Notes under the pieces: generated by a model
Seen by the model: the letters and a program-made list of their open reading frames with translations, nothing else
Told to the model about the DNA's origin: nothing
Databases searched by the model: none
Assembly (NCBI GenBank): GCA_012519555.1
Contig: JAAYPY010000032.1
Span: forward strand, 1 to 40,762
Source of the DNA: Tissierellia bacterium
GTDB taxonomy: Bacteria; Bacillota; Clostridia; Tissierellales; Sedimentibacteraceae
DNA: 40,762 nt
Direction: 5' to 3'
Translations under genes and position numbers: made by a program
Shown: positions 7,785 through 16,417 of the stretch, in pieces
Layout: each line of letters starts with the position of its first letter
Position numbering within the stretch: position 1 is the stretch's first letter

Positions 7785-8693
7785 TTAATTTACCACATTT
7801 GCCAATTTTTCATTGTCAATGAATCTCTGAATATTGGAAATAATGAGCTCAGCAAGTCTCTTCTTGTTTTCCTTAACAATACCGGATGCATGGGGAGTAA
7901 TATAGACATTTTCCAAATCCCACAATTCATCGTCTTCCGGAAGAGGCTCAATTTCAAAAACATCCAATCCTGCATAGCTGATTATTTTATTTTTTAATAC
8001 TTCTGTTAAGTCCTTTTGGTTTATTATACTTCCCCTTGCTATATTGATAATTGAAGCACTCTCCTTCATTAACTCAAGATTATCCTTATTAATCATATGA
8101 TGAGTTTCCTTGTTTAAGTCTACTGTTACAATTATATAGTCACTGTTTGACATTAAATATTCCAAGCCCCTTTTGCCTGAGTGAATTTCATCAAAATATG
8201 CTAATGCGGATACGGGATTTCTCTTATAACCGATTATTTTTACTCCGAAACCCTGAAGCCTCTTAGCAATTTCTGTTGCAATTGAGCCTGTTCCTATTAT
8301 CCCTATCGTCTGACCTTGAAGGTTCCTCCTTTTTTGGCTAAGGTCCCACTTGTGTTCCTTTTGACTCTTTATATAAGCTAAAGCATTTGTATTGTGTATA
8401 AGAATTTTACAAACAACATCCTCTGCTATGGGAACAGAGTAAATGTCCCTTGCATTACACAAGGTAATATTTCTACTACGCATATAATCTAAATCTAATG
8501 TATTATAGCCTGCCCAGAAGGATTGCAGCCACCTTAAATTAGGCAGCTTATCAAGCTTTTCCGGCACAAAATCCACAGCTTCTCCTATAAGAGCTTCTGC
8601 TTCCGGGCATTCATCAATTTCAGTATAAAATTCAATATCAGGAAATTTTCCAGATACAATATCTATATATTTCTTGTTAATAATTATTTTCAT
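7785..8693 (-). CDS. D-2-hydroxyacid dehydrogenase (NAD-binding)
   Basis: Oxidoreductase of the D-isomer 2-hydroxyacid dehydrogenase family, 302 residues. The N-terminal catalytic half contains LRWLQSFWAGYN; the Rossmann site is GIIGTGSIATEIAKRL; the substrate arginine lies in NIARGSIIN, the acidic partner in DVFEIEPLPEDD, and the catalytic histidine in TPHASGI. I chose the ATG at 8693 because GGAGGAAT precedes it; the 14-residue extension would overlap the upstream gene. It lies 29 bases after the nitroreductase gene and is probably co-transcribed. The substrate cannot be told from sequence; phosphoglycerate, glyoxylate or 2-ketoacid reductases all share these motifs. Confidence 0.9.
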   Translation of the reverse strand: MKIIINKKYIDIVSGKFPDIEFYTEIDECPEAEALIGEAVDFVPEKLDKLPNLRWLQSFWAGYNTLDLDYMRSRNITLCNARDIYSVPIAEDVVCKILIHNTNALAYIKSQKEHKWDLSQKRRNLQGQTIGIIGTGSIATEIAKRLQGFGVKIIGYKRNPVSALAYFDEIHSGKRGLEYLMSNSDYIIVTVDLNKETHHMINKDNLELMKESASIINIARGSIINQKDLTEVLKNKIISYAGLDVFEIEPLPEDDELWDLENVYITPHASGIVKENKKRLAELIISNIQRFIDNEKLANVVN

Positions 8694-8722
8694 GTTAATA
8701 TTCCTCCATGCTAAATCTATAA

Positions 8723-9580
8723 TTAAACGATACAATAAGCGGCTATTTTATAATCATCAGGTATCTTATAATCTTTTTCCGGTTTTTCGAATTTCCATGT
8801 TATATCAGATAAGGTGCTTTCGATAATTGCTTCAAAATACAGCATAATAACAGCGGTATCTATTTTTTCCTCATACTCTGTTACATATATGTCTTTTTTC
8901 AGTGCTAAAATAACTGTTCCCTTGTCTACAATAAATCTCCAAGGCTGACGATTTTTATATGAAGGCGCCAATATTCCGTAGAAAAATCCTTCCAAAAGAC
9001 CATAGTTCACCAACTCATCAGGGTCTGCCTTTTCTCCCCATTCATTGGTAAATACCAAGTCTCTTATTCCAAGTCTTTCACTTGTATTATCTTCAATAAC
9101 TTTAACATTTGATGAAGTATTGTATTTGCCTTTCTCATACAAAACCTTACTTTGCGGGTCTTCGTATCCTAATGCTATTAAAGCAACCAATCTTTTATCT
9201 GAATTTATGCCTATTTTTTTCTTTATTTCTTCGCCGTCTCCAAAGGTTATCCAACATGAAGCAATTCCTAAGCTCCACGCTTTCAGCAATAAGTCCTGTG
9301 CTCTGTAGCCGGCATTTTCTATGTAATGATCCTTTTCTTCGGATAAAAATATTAAGTAATGAGGAGCTTCAATCATCCTGTTATTGTATCCTGCGGAATC
9401 CTTAAGCTGTTCATAAACTTCATCTTTGTTTTTCCTGATTACTTCCACTTCAATATCGTCGATTAGTCTTTTGCCTTGCTCAAAAAATTGTTTTAATTCT
9501 TTAAGTAAATTTGTGTCAACTTCTTCTTTTTTGTAAAGCCTTACTGATTTGATTTCGGATATAATCTCTTTGTATTTCAT
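8723..9580 (-). CDS. Nitroreductase-family protein, TM1586 type
   Basis: FMN-dependent nitroreductase fold made of two tandem half-domains, as in the TM1586 family (PF14512). The first half contains NRMIEAPHYLIFLSEEKDHY and GYRAQDLLLKAWSLGIASCW; the second contains GLLEGFFYGILAPSYKNRQPWRFI, which repeats the FMN-site logic. The length of 285 residues is usual for this type, whereas single-domain nitroreductases are about 180-200. A TATAAT at 9609-9614 on the minus strand is a plausible -10, but its -35 is weak. It begins a likely two-gene unit with the hydroxyacid dehydrogenase. Physiological substrate unknown. Confidence 0.88.
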   Translation of the reverse strand: MKYKEIISEIKSVRLYKKEEVDTNLLKELKQFFEQGKRLIDDIEVEVIRKNKDEVYEQLKDSAGYNNRMIEAPHYLIFLSEEKDHYIENAGYRAQDLLLKAWSLGIASCWITFGDGEEIKKKIGINSDKRLVALIALGYEDPQSKVLYEKGKYNTSSNVKVIEDNTSERLGIRDLVFTNEWGEKADPDELVNYGLLEGFFYGILAPSYKNRQPWRFIVDKGTVILALKKDIYVTEYEEKIDTAVIMLYFEAIIESTLSDITWKFEKPEKDYKIPDDYKIAAYCIV

Positions 9581-9646
9581 AATCTAACCTCCATTTATGT
9601 ATAAAGTAATTATACCCAACTTTTCAGTGAACTAACATAAATACTG

Positions 9647-10471
9647 CTAAAAAGCAATTACTATTCCGCCATCATAAGCATAAACAGAGCTCAATCCTGC
9701 CGGGTCAAATATTTTTATTTCTTTAAAATTATATTTTGCTTTTATGTCATCTCTTAAATTTTCAGCCTTTTCAAGGCAATTTACATGGGTTATTCCTAAG
9801 ACCGTATTTTCAAAATCAATATTATATTCAGCAAGCATATCGACCAATCTTGAAAAAGCTTTCTTTTTTCCTCTTACTTTTTCTTTTAGTATTATTCTGC
9901 CTTCTCCGTCTTCACCCATGATGGGAACAATGTTCATAATGTTGGCAAGGGTTGCTTTAAAGTTACTGATTCTTCCGTTCTTTGCAAGGTTATCCAATGA
10001 ATCCAATATAAATAGTGTGCTCAGCTTAGAAATATATTTTTCTGTCTGTTCAATAATTTCATGAGGTTTTAAGTTTTCTTCAATCAATTGTTTAACCTTA
10101 ATTGCAATCAATGTTTCCCCTGCTGCAGCTGTCTTGGAATCGAAAATGTGTATAAAGGCTTCGGGAAACTTCTCTTTTATTGTTTCTACTGCAACCATGG
10201 CACTGTTGTAGGAGCCGCTTAACTGACTTGAAATTGTTACAACAAAATTATTGGCTTGAGTTTTTATTTTGTTTATGAAGTCTTCCGGAGGAGCGCATGC
10301 TGTTTTTATATGAGATTTGCTGTTTTTCATTTTTCTTATGAGCTCTATTATATCCGTATCTTCATCAATAATTTCTTCCTCATCAATTAGAATTCTGAAA
10401 GGAACTCTGGGAATGTTTTCAGTATCCTCGTTAAAATCAACACAACTATCTACTACTAAGTTCGTTTCCAT
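9647..10471 (-). CDS. DegV family fatty-acid-binding protein
   Basis: A 274-residue DegV/FakB-type protein. These proteins bind a fatty acid and, in characterised Firmicutes, present it to the FakA kinase for phosphorylation. The sequence shows the family opening LVVDSCVDF (normally a D-S-T/C-x-D signature), PFRILIDEEE, and the binding-pocket block VVTISSQLSGSYNSA. The C-terminal half contains LFILDSLDNLAKNGRIS, another hallmark. No fakA is present in the window. It has its own promoter at 10505-10532 and an AGAGGAG ribosome site. Confidence 0.93.
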   Translation of the reverse strand: METNLVVDSCVDFNEDTENIPRVPFRILIDEEEIIDEDTDIIELIRKMKNSKSHIKTACAPPEDFINKIKTQANNFVVTISSQLSGSYNSAMVAVETIKEKFPEAFIHIFDSKTAAAGETLIAIKVKQLIEENLKPHEIIEQTEKYISKLSTLFILDSLDNLAKNGRISNFKATLANIMNIVPIMGEDGEGRIILKEKVRGKKKAFSRLVDMLAEYNIDFENTVLGITHVNCLEKAENLRDDIKAKYNFKEIKIFDPAGLSSVYAYDGGIVIAF

Positions 10472-10504
10472 ATTGAAATCTCCTCTTTCTTTGGTATTAT
10501 TGTA

Positions 10505-10532
10505 ATTATAACATAATGCTTATATTATACAA
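10505..10532 (-). promoter_or_regulatory. Sigma-A promoter of the degV-like gene
   Basis: Minus strand TTGTAT, 16-base spacer, perfect TATAAT with TG one base upstream (TGTTATAAT). It lies 34 bases before the start codon. Confidence 0.72.
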
Positions 10533-10544
10533 TTTTTATTTTAT

Positions 10545-10781
10545 TTATTTAAATAACATAAGTTTTTTTACTCGTTTAAGCTTTTTTATTTGGGATTCTC
10601 TTTTCATTGCATCGGATTTATTGTCAAATTCCTCATAATACTTTAAAATTACGGGAGTTCTTCCTCTTGTATACTTTGCTCCCTTATTTGTATTATGAGC
10701 TTTGATTCTTTTATCCAAGTCCACTGTATATCCTGTGTACAATGTTTTGTCTCTGCACTCCACAATATATATATAATGCAT
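10545..10781 (-). CDS. GIY-YIG domain protein (UPF0213-like)
   Basis: A 78-residue single-domain GIY-YIG nuclease-like protein. The opening [20 protein letters not shown] supplies the two aromatic strands; [10 protein letters not shown] and [15 protein letters not shown] are the family helix and arginine segment, and [12 protein letters not shown] closes the domain. Stand-alone members are widespread, and DNA repair or nuclease roles are presumed rather than shown. The ATG follows AAAAGGTGATAAA. It is transcribed away from mtnN, with both promoters in the 150-base gap. Confidence 0.92.
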   Translation of the reverse strand: MHYIYIVECRDKTLYTGYTVDLDKRIKAHNTNKGAKYTRGRTPVILKYYEEFDNKSDAMKRESQIKKLKRVKKLMLFK

Positions 10782-10880
10782 TTTATCACCTTTTGTTTAA
10801 ACCATGGAAAATACTATAATATCCATATTAACACATTTTTACTAAAATTAAAACAAAAATATTGAGGGACTGCCGTAGAG

Positions 10881-10909
10881 TTGACTTTTGGTTTTTGGTA
10901 TATTACAAT
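10881..10909 (+). promoter_or_regulatory. Sigma-A promoter of mtnN
   Basis: TTGACT, 17-base spacer, TACAAT, 25 bases before the ATG at 10935. Only one base differs from consensus in each box. Confidence 0.82.
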
Positions 10910-10934
10910 TAAGTAACAAAATCAGGAGGTTAAT

Positions 10935-11624
10935 ATGAAAATCGGCATCATCGGTGCCATGGATATAGAGGTAAAAGAGCTTATATCTTCCATGGTTGAT
11001 ATAAAAAAAGAAACTATTAGCGGCATAGATTTTTACCAAGGAAAACTAGAGGATAAAGATGTGGTGGTGGCTGAGTGCGGTATCGGTAAGGTATATGCTG
11101 CTGTCTGCGCTCAGACAATGATATTGAAGTATGAGCCTGACATTATTATCAATACAGGCGTTGCAGGCAGTTTAAGCACTGAACTCCGCATTGGGGACAT
11201 TGTAATATCAGACGGTGTGGTGCAGCATGATTATGATGCTTCTCCCATAGGTATACCGGCAGGGATGATTTCCGGAGTTAATTTAATAAAAATTCCTTGC
11301 AGAGAAGAGTTGGTAAAAAAAATATTTAAAGCAGCTGAAATCTTGGAGGATACAAATATAGCGCTAGGTACTATAGCTTCAGGTGATCAGTTTATCTGCA
11401 GCAAGGAAAAAAAGGATTTCATTGCAAACACCTTTGATGCCCTATGTGCCGAAATGGAAGGTGCTGCAATAGGACATGTCTGCTATATAAACAATGTGGA
11501 TTTCTGCATAATAAGAGCCATGTCTGACATGGCTGACGGCAGTGCACATATGGACTTTGATGCATTTGTAGAAATTGCCGTAGAAAAAACGATTTTGATT
11601 ATTAAAAATTTTTTACGGAACTAA
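10935..11624 (+). CDS. mtnN: 5'-methylthioadenosine/S-adenosylhomocysteine nucleosidase
   Basis: Hydrolyses methylthioadenosine and S-adenosylhomocysteine to adenine and a thioribose or ribosylhomocysteine, recycling products of SAM use. The 229 residues match the family. Glu12 (GAMDIEV), Glu175 (AEMEGAA) and Asp198 (MSDMAD) correspond to the residues of the Escherichia coli enzyme's active site, and the phosphorylase motif ECGIGKVYAA is intact. The ATG has a CAGGAGG site. It is monocistronic with a strong promoter. Its last 12 bases overlap the end of the convergent lipid kinase gene. There is no riboswitch upstream, unlike the SAM-controlled operon at 1-3 kb. Confidence 0.97.
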   Translation: MKIGIIGAMDIEVKELISSMVDIKKETISGIDFYQGKLEDKDVVVAECGIGKVYAAVCAQTMILKYEPDIIINTGVAGSLSTELRIGDIVISDGVVQHDYDASPIGIPAGMISGVNLIKIPCREELVKKIFKAAEILEDTNIALGTIASGDQFICSKEKKDFIANTFDALCAEMEGAAIGHVCYINNVDFCIIRAMSDMADGSAHMDFDAFVEIAVEKTILIIKNFLRN

Positions 11625-12503
11625 TATATCTATAGCATTGTGTACCGATGAAATTTCTGCAGGTGCATATCCGGCAGGGTCTCCATCTGCATCAATTAAT
11701 AATTTCTTTTCAGGTGTTATTTTAATATTTTCTGCCTGAAAATAGTGAACCTTGGGATGAGTTATATGCTGTCCGTTAAACACCTTGGTGAAAATCTGAA
11801 ATAGCTCTGCATTACTTGTTTTTTCAAAAATTACTATGTCTAGGAGCCCGTCATCTAATTTAGCCTTAGGGCACAAATACTTAAATCCTCCTGCTCCGGC
11901 TGAATTAAGCACAAGGAAAAGCAGAGTTTTGTAGTTATACTCTTTGCCATCAATTATATAATCAATATTTTCGCAAATCTCCAATTCGTCCGGAACCTTA
12001 ACCGCTGCCTGATAGTAATAGGCATACTTCCCAAGTATTGTTTTGGCATCGATAGTTACCTTGTGAGCAATAGTTGTAAATGCCCCTCCTCCAACTACAT
12101 TTACAAAATAATCGTCATTAATTTTTCCTACATCAATTGTTCCATATTTCTTTTGCATGATAAGGGATGCAAAATTCTCCTGAGACTTTGGAAGGTTAAG
12201 TTGTTCAGCAAAATCATTTACCGTCCCTGCCGGCATTATTGCCAATTTAGGCCTGTAGGTACATTTCATTATTCCATTTACAATTTCATTTACCGTTCCA
12301 TCCCCGCCGCAAGCTATAATCATTTCATACTTGTAGTGACATGCCCTTATGGCAGCTTCTTCTCCATCTCCTTTTTTCTTGGTTGCATAAAATAAAAATT
12401 CAGCATCCTCAATGTTCATAAGTGTTTCTGCAGCACTGAATACCTTATATCCGGCAAGTTCTTTTCCCGAAGATGGGTTGTAAATTACAAAATATCTATT
12501 CAT
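11613..12503 (-). CDS. Diacylglycerol kinase family lipid kinase (YegS/DgkB-like)
   Basis: Lipid kinase with the DAGK catalytic domain. The opening NRYFVIYNPSSGK, the nucleotide motif IIACGGDGTVNEIVNG and the follow-on MPAGTVNDFAEQL are diagnostic; the C-terminal half contains the beta-sandwich with LCPKAKLDDGLLDIVIF. I chose the ATG at 12503 (296 residues) because AGGTG precedes it at good spacing; the GTG nine bases upstream overlaps that site. It may recycle diacylglycerol released by lipoteichoic acid synthesis (DgkB role), which would fit the LtaS-like gene 4 kb away, but a YegS-type phosphatidylglycerol kinase or sphingoid-like kinase cannot be excluded. Confidence 0.9.
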   Translation of the reverse strand: MNRYFVIYNPSSGKELAGYKVFSAAETLMNIEDAEFLFYATKKKGDGEEAAIRACHYKYEMIIACGGDGTVNEIVNGIMKCTYRPKLAIMPAGTVNDFAEQLNLPKSQENFASLIMQKKYGTIDVGKINDDYFVNVVGGGAFTTIAHKVTIDAKTILGKYAYYYQAAVKVPDELEICENIDYIIDGKEYNYKTLLFLVLNSAGAGGFKYLCPKAKLDDGLLDIVIFEKTSNAELFQIFTKVFNGQHITHPKVHYFQAENIKITPEKKLLIDADGDPAGYAPAEISSVHNAIDILVP

Positions 12504-12562
12504 ATTAATCACCTATATTATTTATATCATTATTATAGCATCCTTGTTAAAAATTTCAACTG

Positions 12563-14005
12563 TTACAATATTGGAGCTAAAAGTCTGCAGACTGATTCCT
12601 TAAACCTTATTAAGACACCTCTCTCTAAATATAACTCTCTTGTAATCTCCATAGAATAATTTAAATCCTCCATGAATATGTCGTACAGCATCTGAGAAGT
12701 TCTTGTGTCATAAATTATTCCGTTGCATTCAAAATTCAGCTTAAAGCTTCTTACATCAAAATTTGCGGTGCCCACAGATGATACGGTACCGTCAACCACC
12801 AAGGTTTTGGCATGCAAAAATCCAAATTCATAAGTGTAAATCTTTACTCCATACTTCAAAAGCCCCCCGCAATACCAATAGGTAGCCCAGTAAACAAAGG
12901 GATGGTCGGGTTTGCAGGGTATCATAATTTTAACATCAACCCCTGATAGAGCAGCAATTTTAATAGCTTCGAATACAGATGCATCCGGAACAAAATATGG
13001 AGTTTGAATAAGAATGCTTTTTTTAGCTGAATTTATCATTTTTACATAATTATCTTTTATTGCTTCATCTGACTTGTCGGGACCGCTGCTTATAATTTGA
13101 ATTCCCACCTTGCCTAGAATACCGTTGTCGGGGAAATACTTGGGCAGGAACAGGAGCTCCTCTTTGGAAGCATGACCCCAATCTAATAAAAACCTGGTCT
13201 GCAGGTCAATAACCGCATCTCCCCTTATTTTCAAATGTGTATCTCTCCAATAACCGATTTTTTTGTTTAAGCCTATATACTCATCGCCTATATTGAATCC
13301 TCCCACATAGCCAGTTATTCCGTCAATAATTACTATTTTTCTGTGATTTCTATAATTAATTTTAAAATTAAAAAAAGGAAAGGTGCTGCCAAAAAACACG
13401 GCAACTTTAACTCCGGAGCTTATTAACATTTCAATCTGCTCTTCACTTATATGCCTTCCCCCCACTGAATCATATAAAAGTCTTACCTCCACCCCTTCCT
13501 TGGCTTTTTTTGAAAGAAGGTCTAAAAGATTGTTTCCCAAAGTATCGTTTCTTATTATATAGTACTCCAAATGTATGTGATTCTTTGCACCTTCTATGGA
13601 GCTAAACAAGTCTTCAAATTTTTTTTGACCATCCGTATAAATTTCCACTTCATTATTCTGCGTGTATGAAAAACCATGATAGAATAAGTTCATCTTTATT
13701 AAATCTTTGTAGTTTTCTATGTTTTTATCATTAAATATCAACCTGCCTGTTCCGAATAATTCTTTTTGTACTCTTATATAATCACCAAATGATTTCTTGG
13801 CATAAATTTTCATGATAAAAAGCTGCTTCCTGCTAAAGTTTTGTGACAAAAGCAAGTACAACAAAAATCCGACTCCCGGAAATACCAAGAGAACCAAAAC
13901 CCATGCTAATGTCGCCGTAGGATCTTTTCTCTCCAAAAATATCACTATCATTGCCATACATATATTAACAGCATAAATTATTGTAATGGAGTTAAGTAAT
14001 TTCAT
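12563..14005 (-). CDS. cls: Cardiolipin synthase (phospholipase D superfamily)
   Basis: Joins two phosphatidylglycerol molecules to make cardiolipin at the membrane. From the ATG at 14005, which follows a GGGGAGG site, the protein is 480 residues. Two N-terminal membrane helices (about 8-24 and 34-53, the PLDc_N domain) precede two HKD catalytic motifs: His221/Lys223/Asp228 (HRKIVIIDG) and His398/Lys400/Asp405 (HAKTLVVDG), each followed by the GG/S-x-N pattern. The length is usual for bacterial Cls. It lies about 60 bases upstream of the lipid kinase on the same strand, so a membrane-lipid pair is likely. A TATAAT at 14041-14046 on the minus strand with a weak -35 (TTATAC) may be its promoter. 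Confidence 0.95.
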   Translation of the reverse strand: MKLLNSITIIYAVNICMAMIVIFLERKDPTATLAWVLVLLVFPGVGFLLYLLLSQNFSRKQLFIMKIYAKKSFGDYIRVQKELFGTGRLIFNDKNIENYKDLIKMNLFYHGFSYTQNNEVEIYTDGQKKFEDLFSSIEGAKNHIHLEYYIIRNDTLGNNLLDLLSKKAKEGVEVRLLYDSVGGRHISEEQIEMLISSGVKVAVFFGSTFPFFNFKINYRNHRKIVIIDGITGYVGGFNIGDEYIGLNKKIGYWRDTHLKIRGDAVIDLQTRFLLDWGHASKEELLFLPKYFPDNGILGKVGIQIISSGPDKSDEAIKDNYVKMINSAKKSILIQTPYFVPDASVFEAIKIAALSGVDVKIMIPCKPDHPFVYWATYWYCGGLLKYGVKIYTYEFGFLHAKTLVVDGTVSSVGTANFDVRSFKLNFECNGIIYDTRTSQMLYDIFMEDLNYSMEITRELYLERGVLIRFKESVCRLLAPIL

Positions 14006-14180
14006 GCCGACCTCCCCTAACCACAACTCATCTTTTTATTATTATATGAAGAAAACCCAATATGTATAAACATATAAAGGATGACAATCAGAAACATATT
14101 CGTTTATCGTGGTGCGGTAAATATGTGATGACTTTGAAGGTACAGACTTAAGAATATCATGCTTTACACATTTCATAATA

Positions 14181-14209
14181 TTGAAAATATAAAAAGTTTA
14201 TGGTAGTAT
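14181..14209 (+). promoter_or_regulatory. Sigma-A promoter of the EamA transporter at 14239
   Basis: TTGAAA, 17-base spacer, TAGTAT; the AGGAAG ribosome site and ATG follow within 30 bases. Confidence 0.65.
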
Positions 14210-14238
14210 TCATATTATCAACATAAAAGGAAGAAATT

Positions 14239-15123
14239 ATGAAAAAACCATCTAAGTACTGGATTCTTGCAGGAACATTTTTTACTTCTGTTTCTTCAAT
14301 AATTATTAGATTCTCTGAAGCACCTGCATTGGTTATAGCAGCTTACAGAATGCTGTTTACTTGTGTGATGCTCTTCTTGCCTGTCTATATAAAAAACAGA
14401 AATGAGTTTAAAAACTTAGACAAAAAAAGCTATGCAATGTGCGTAATAAGCGGTGTTTTTTTAGCCTTGCACTTTGCTTCCTGGATTCAGTCGATACAGA
14501 TGACAACAATTGCAAATTCTACCATCCTTGTGTCGTGCAGCCCCATTTTTGTCGCTGCAATCAATTATTTTCTTTTAAAAGAAAGAATAACCGGTAAAAT
14601 GATTCTTGGTATTTCAATGTCATTAATAGGCACTGTATTAATTGGAATGGGTTCATATCAAGGAAATGAAAGCGGCATGATGCTTGGAAATTTCCTTGCA
14701 TTCATGGGTGCGGTATTTGTTGCCGGTTATCTAGTAATAGGTGGATTTGTTAGAAAGACTGTAAGCGCGGGAGTATATGTTTTCATTGTTTATTCCGTAT
14801 CAGCTCTAACACTGCTTGCAATGTGTTTGCTGGCGGACATACCTCTTTATCCCTACCCTTTAAGAGAATACATGCTGTTTTTCTTGCTGAGTTTTTTCAG
14901 CTCAATACTTGGGCATACGGCATATAATTATTTAATGAAATATTATTCATCAACCTTGATTTCCGTATCAACATTAATGGAACCGATTTTTGCAAGCCTA
15001 ATGGCTCTCTTGGTATTTTGGGAAATACCACCTGTATTTACCATAATTGGAGGGATTATAATAATTACAGGTATATATTTTTTCCTTATAACAAAAAATA
15101 CCACCAAAGAGGAGCTTCCTTAG
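14239..15123 (+). CDS. EamA/DMT family transporter
   Basis: A 294-residue inner-membrane protein with about ten hydrophobic helices arranged as two EamA repeats, the drug/metabolite transporter layout. Family landmarks are SSIIIRFSEAPALVIAAYRM near the start, LHFASWIQSIQMTT, and in the second repeat YNYLMKYYSSTLISVSTLMEP followed by GGIIIITGIYFFL. The ATG follows AAAGGAAGAAATT. Substrate is unknown; members export amino acids, nucleosides or sugars. The next gene begins 31 bases later and is probably co-transcribed, but it belongs to an unrelated family. Confidence 0.92.
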   Translation: MKKPSKYWILAGTFFTSVSSIIIRFSEAPALVIAAYRMLFTCVMLFLPVYIKNRNEFKNLDKKSYAMCVISGVFLALHFASWIQSIQMTTIANSTILVSCSPIFVAAINYFLLKERITGKMILGISMSLIGTVLIGMGSYQGNESGMMLGNFLAFMGAVFVAGYLVIGGFVRKTVSAGVYVFIVYSVSALTLLAMCLLADIPLYPYPLREYMLFFLLSFFSSILGHTAYNYLMKYYSSTLISVSTLMEPIFASLMALLVFWEIPPVFTIIGGIIIITGIYFFLITKNTTKEELP

Positions 15124-15154
15124 TGACACAACTTAGCTAAGAAGGAGGAATATT

Positions 15155-16309
15155 ATGAATTACCAGTTAACAAATATTAATAACTCTGATATTTCAATAC
15201 AAAGCTTTAATATCATATCTTTTTTAATAATAATTGGTTCAATTATGTTCATACCTGCAGCTTATATCATAGTTGCAGCATTTTTTATTGTTCAGGTTAA
15301 AAATTTAGATTTGCCTAAGACGGATTTTTTCCCGCTGCTTTACATATTATTGGGAATTGCTTCGTCAAATTATAAGTTGATTTCTTCAATACTTGGATTG
15401 ATGATGTTATTATGCATTTATACATTCTATTTATTCAGTAATAATAAAGTTTATTTTAATATAAAAAAGTCAGTATACATAATATCATTAATAGTCTTTA
15501 TTATCGGTATCTTGCAATACTGTAGTCCACAAACCATAATACCTGCTAAATGGATAGATACTGATGTATATAATATAAGCAAAAGAATATATTCAACATT
15601 TTTCAATCCCAATATCTTTGGTTTCTATATAAATTTTATAATAATACTATGCTCTGAAAACTTTAACTTTAAGAAATTAAATATGGAGTGGATTGTATAC
15701 TTTACAGGAGTTGGGTGCTTAATTCTCACATTTTCAAGAACTTCATGGATTTCATTGATACTATCGCTTATGATATCAACAATTCTCGATAAAAAGTATC
15801 TAAAACATGCATTATTCACTACAAGTGTCATATTTATGATGAATTATTATTTAAAAACAGGAAGAACAAGCATATTTAATGCCGTAAATGACAGCTCTAT
15901 GCTTTACAGGTTGGAAATTTGGAAGGTAAGTTTAAATATTTTTACAGATAACTTTATAAGCGGTATTGGCTTTGGAACACTAAGTAAACATGTAGCCGTA
16001 TATTCTGACACGGTAAGTGCCAATATTGAACATACTCACAACATCTACCTTCAAATTTTAGTGGAAACAGGAGTTCTAGGTGCTTCATTTTGTACATATA
16101 TGCTTTATAATATAACAAAAAAGTTAATTATTAAAATGAAAGGCAACAATAATGCTCCATGGATAACTGCAATGACTGTATTATTTATGACCTTGATACA
16201 TGGGATAGCTGATTCGGTTCCGTTGAGTCCGCAGATTATGATGATACTATGTATATATGCAGGTATTTTAAACAATTCTTATATTGGAACTAAGTTGCGG
16301 TTGACCTAA
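15155..16309 (+). CDS. O-antigen ligase / polymerase-like membrane protein
   Basis: A 384-residue multi-pass protein with roughly ten membrane helices and a large loop, like the Wzy_C/O-antigen ligase family. Visible landmarks are RIYSTFFNPNIFGFY, LTFSRTSWISL, MLYRLEIWK, SGIGFGT and, in the loop, EHTHNIYLQILVETGVLGA, which matches the family's conserved His-containing region. In Gram-positives such proteins polymerise or ligate surface glycans, teichoic-type polymers or S-layer glycans. The ATG has AAGGAGG. No glycosyltransferase or other polysaccharide gene lies nearby, so it is an orphan member; its acceptor and donor cannot be inferred. Confidence 0.85.
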   Translation: MNYQLTNINNSDISIQSFNIISFLIIIGSIMFIPAAYIIVAAFFIVQVKNLDLPKTDFFPLLYILLGIASSNYKLISSILGLMMLLCIYTFYLFSNNKVYFNIKKSVYIISLIVFIIGILQYCSPQTIIPAKWIDTDVYNISKRIYSTFFNPNIFGFYINFIIILCSENFNFKKLNMEWIVYFTGVGCLILTFSRTSWISLILSLMISTILDKKYLKHALFTTSVIFMMNYYLKTGRTSIFNAVNDSSMLYRLEIWKVSLNIFTDNFISGIGFGTLSKHVAVYSDTVSANIEHTHNIYLQILVETGVLGASFCTYMLYNITKKLIIKMKGNNNAPWITAMTVLFMTLIHGIADSVPLSPQIMMILCIYAGILNNSYIGTKLRLT

Positions 16310-16334
16310 GTTCCATTTTTCAGAAAAGATATTC

Positions 16335-16392
16335 GGGGACATTCCTCTGCCTGCATAGACTATCTCTGAAATAGAGGCGTGCCCCCATACCT
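16335..16392. repeat. GGGGACA hairpin repeat copy 2
   Basis: GGGGACATTCCTCT (16335-16348) and AGAGGCGTGCCCCC (16373-16386) form an imperfect long stem, and the right arm continues into CCATACCT. It lies between the convergent O-antigen-ligase-like gene and pyrG. It shares the layout of the copy at 29625-29667 almost base for base in its left arm. Confidence 0.75.
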
Positions 16393-16417
16393 TTTATAAA
16401 ATGGGGTTAGGGCATAT

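Noticed and set aside
12063..12395. A 110-codon open frame on the plus strand
   Set aside because: Antisense to the conserved lipid kinase gene; no start signals and no recognisable domain.
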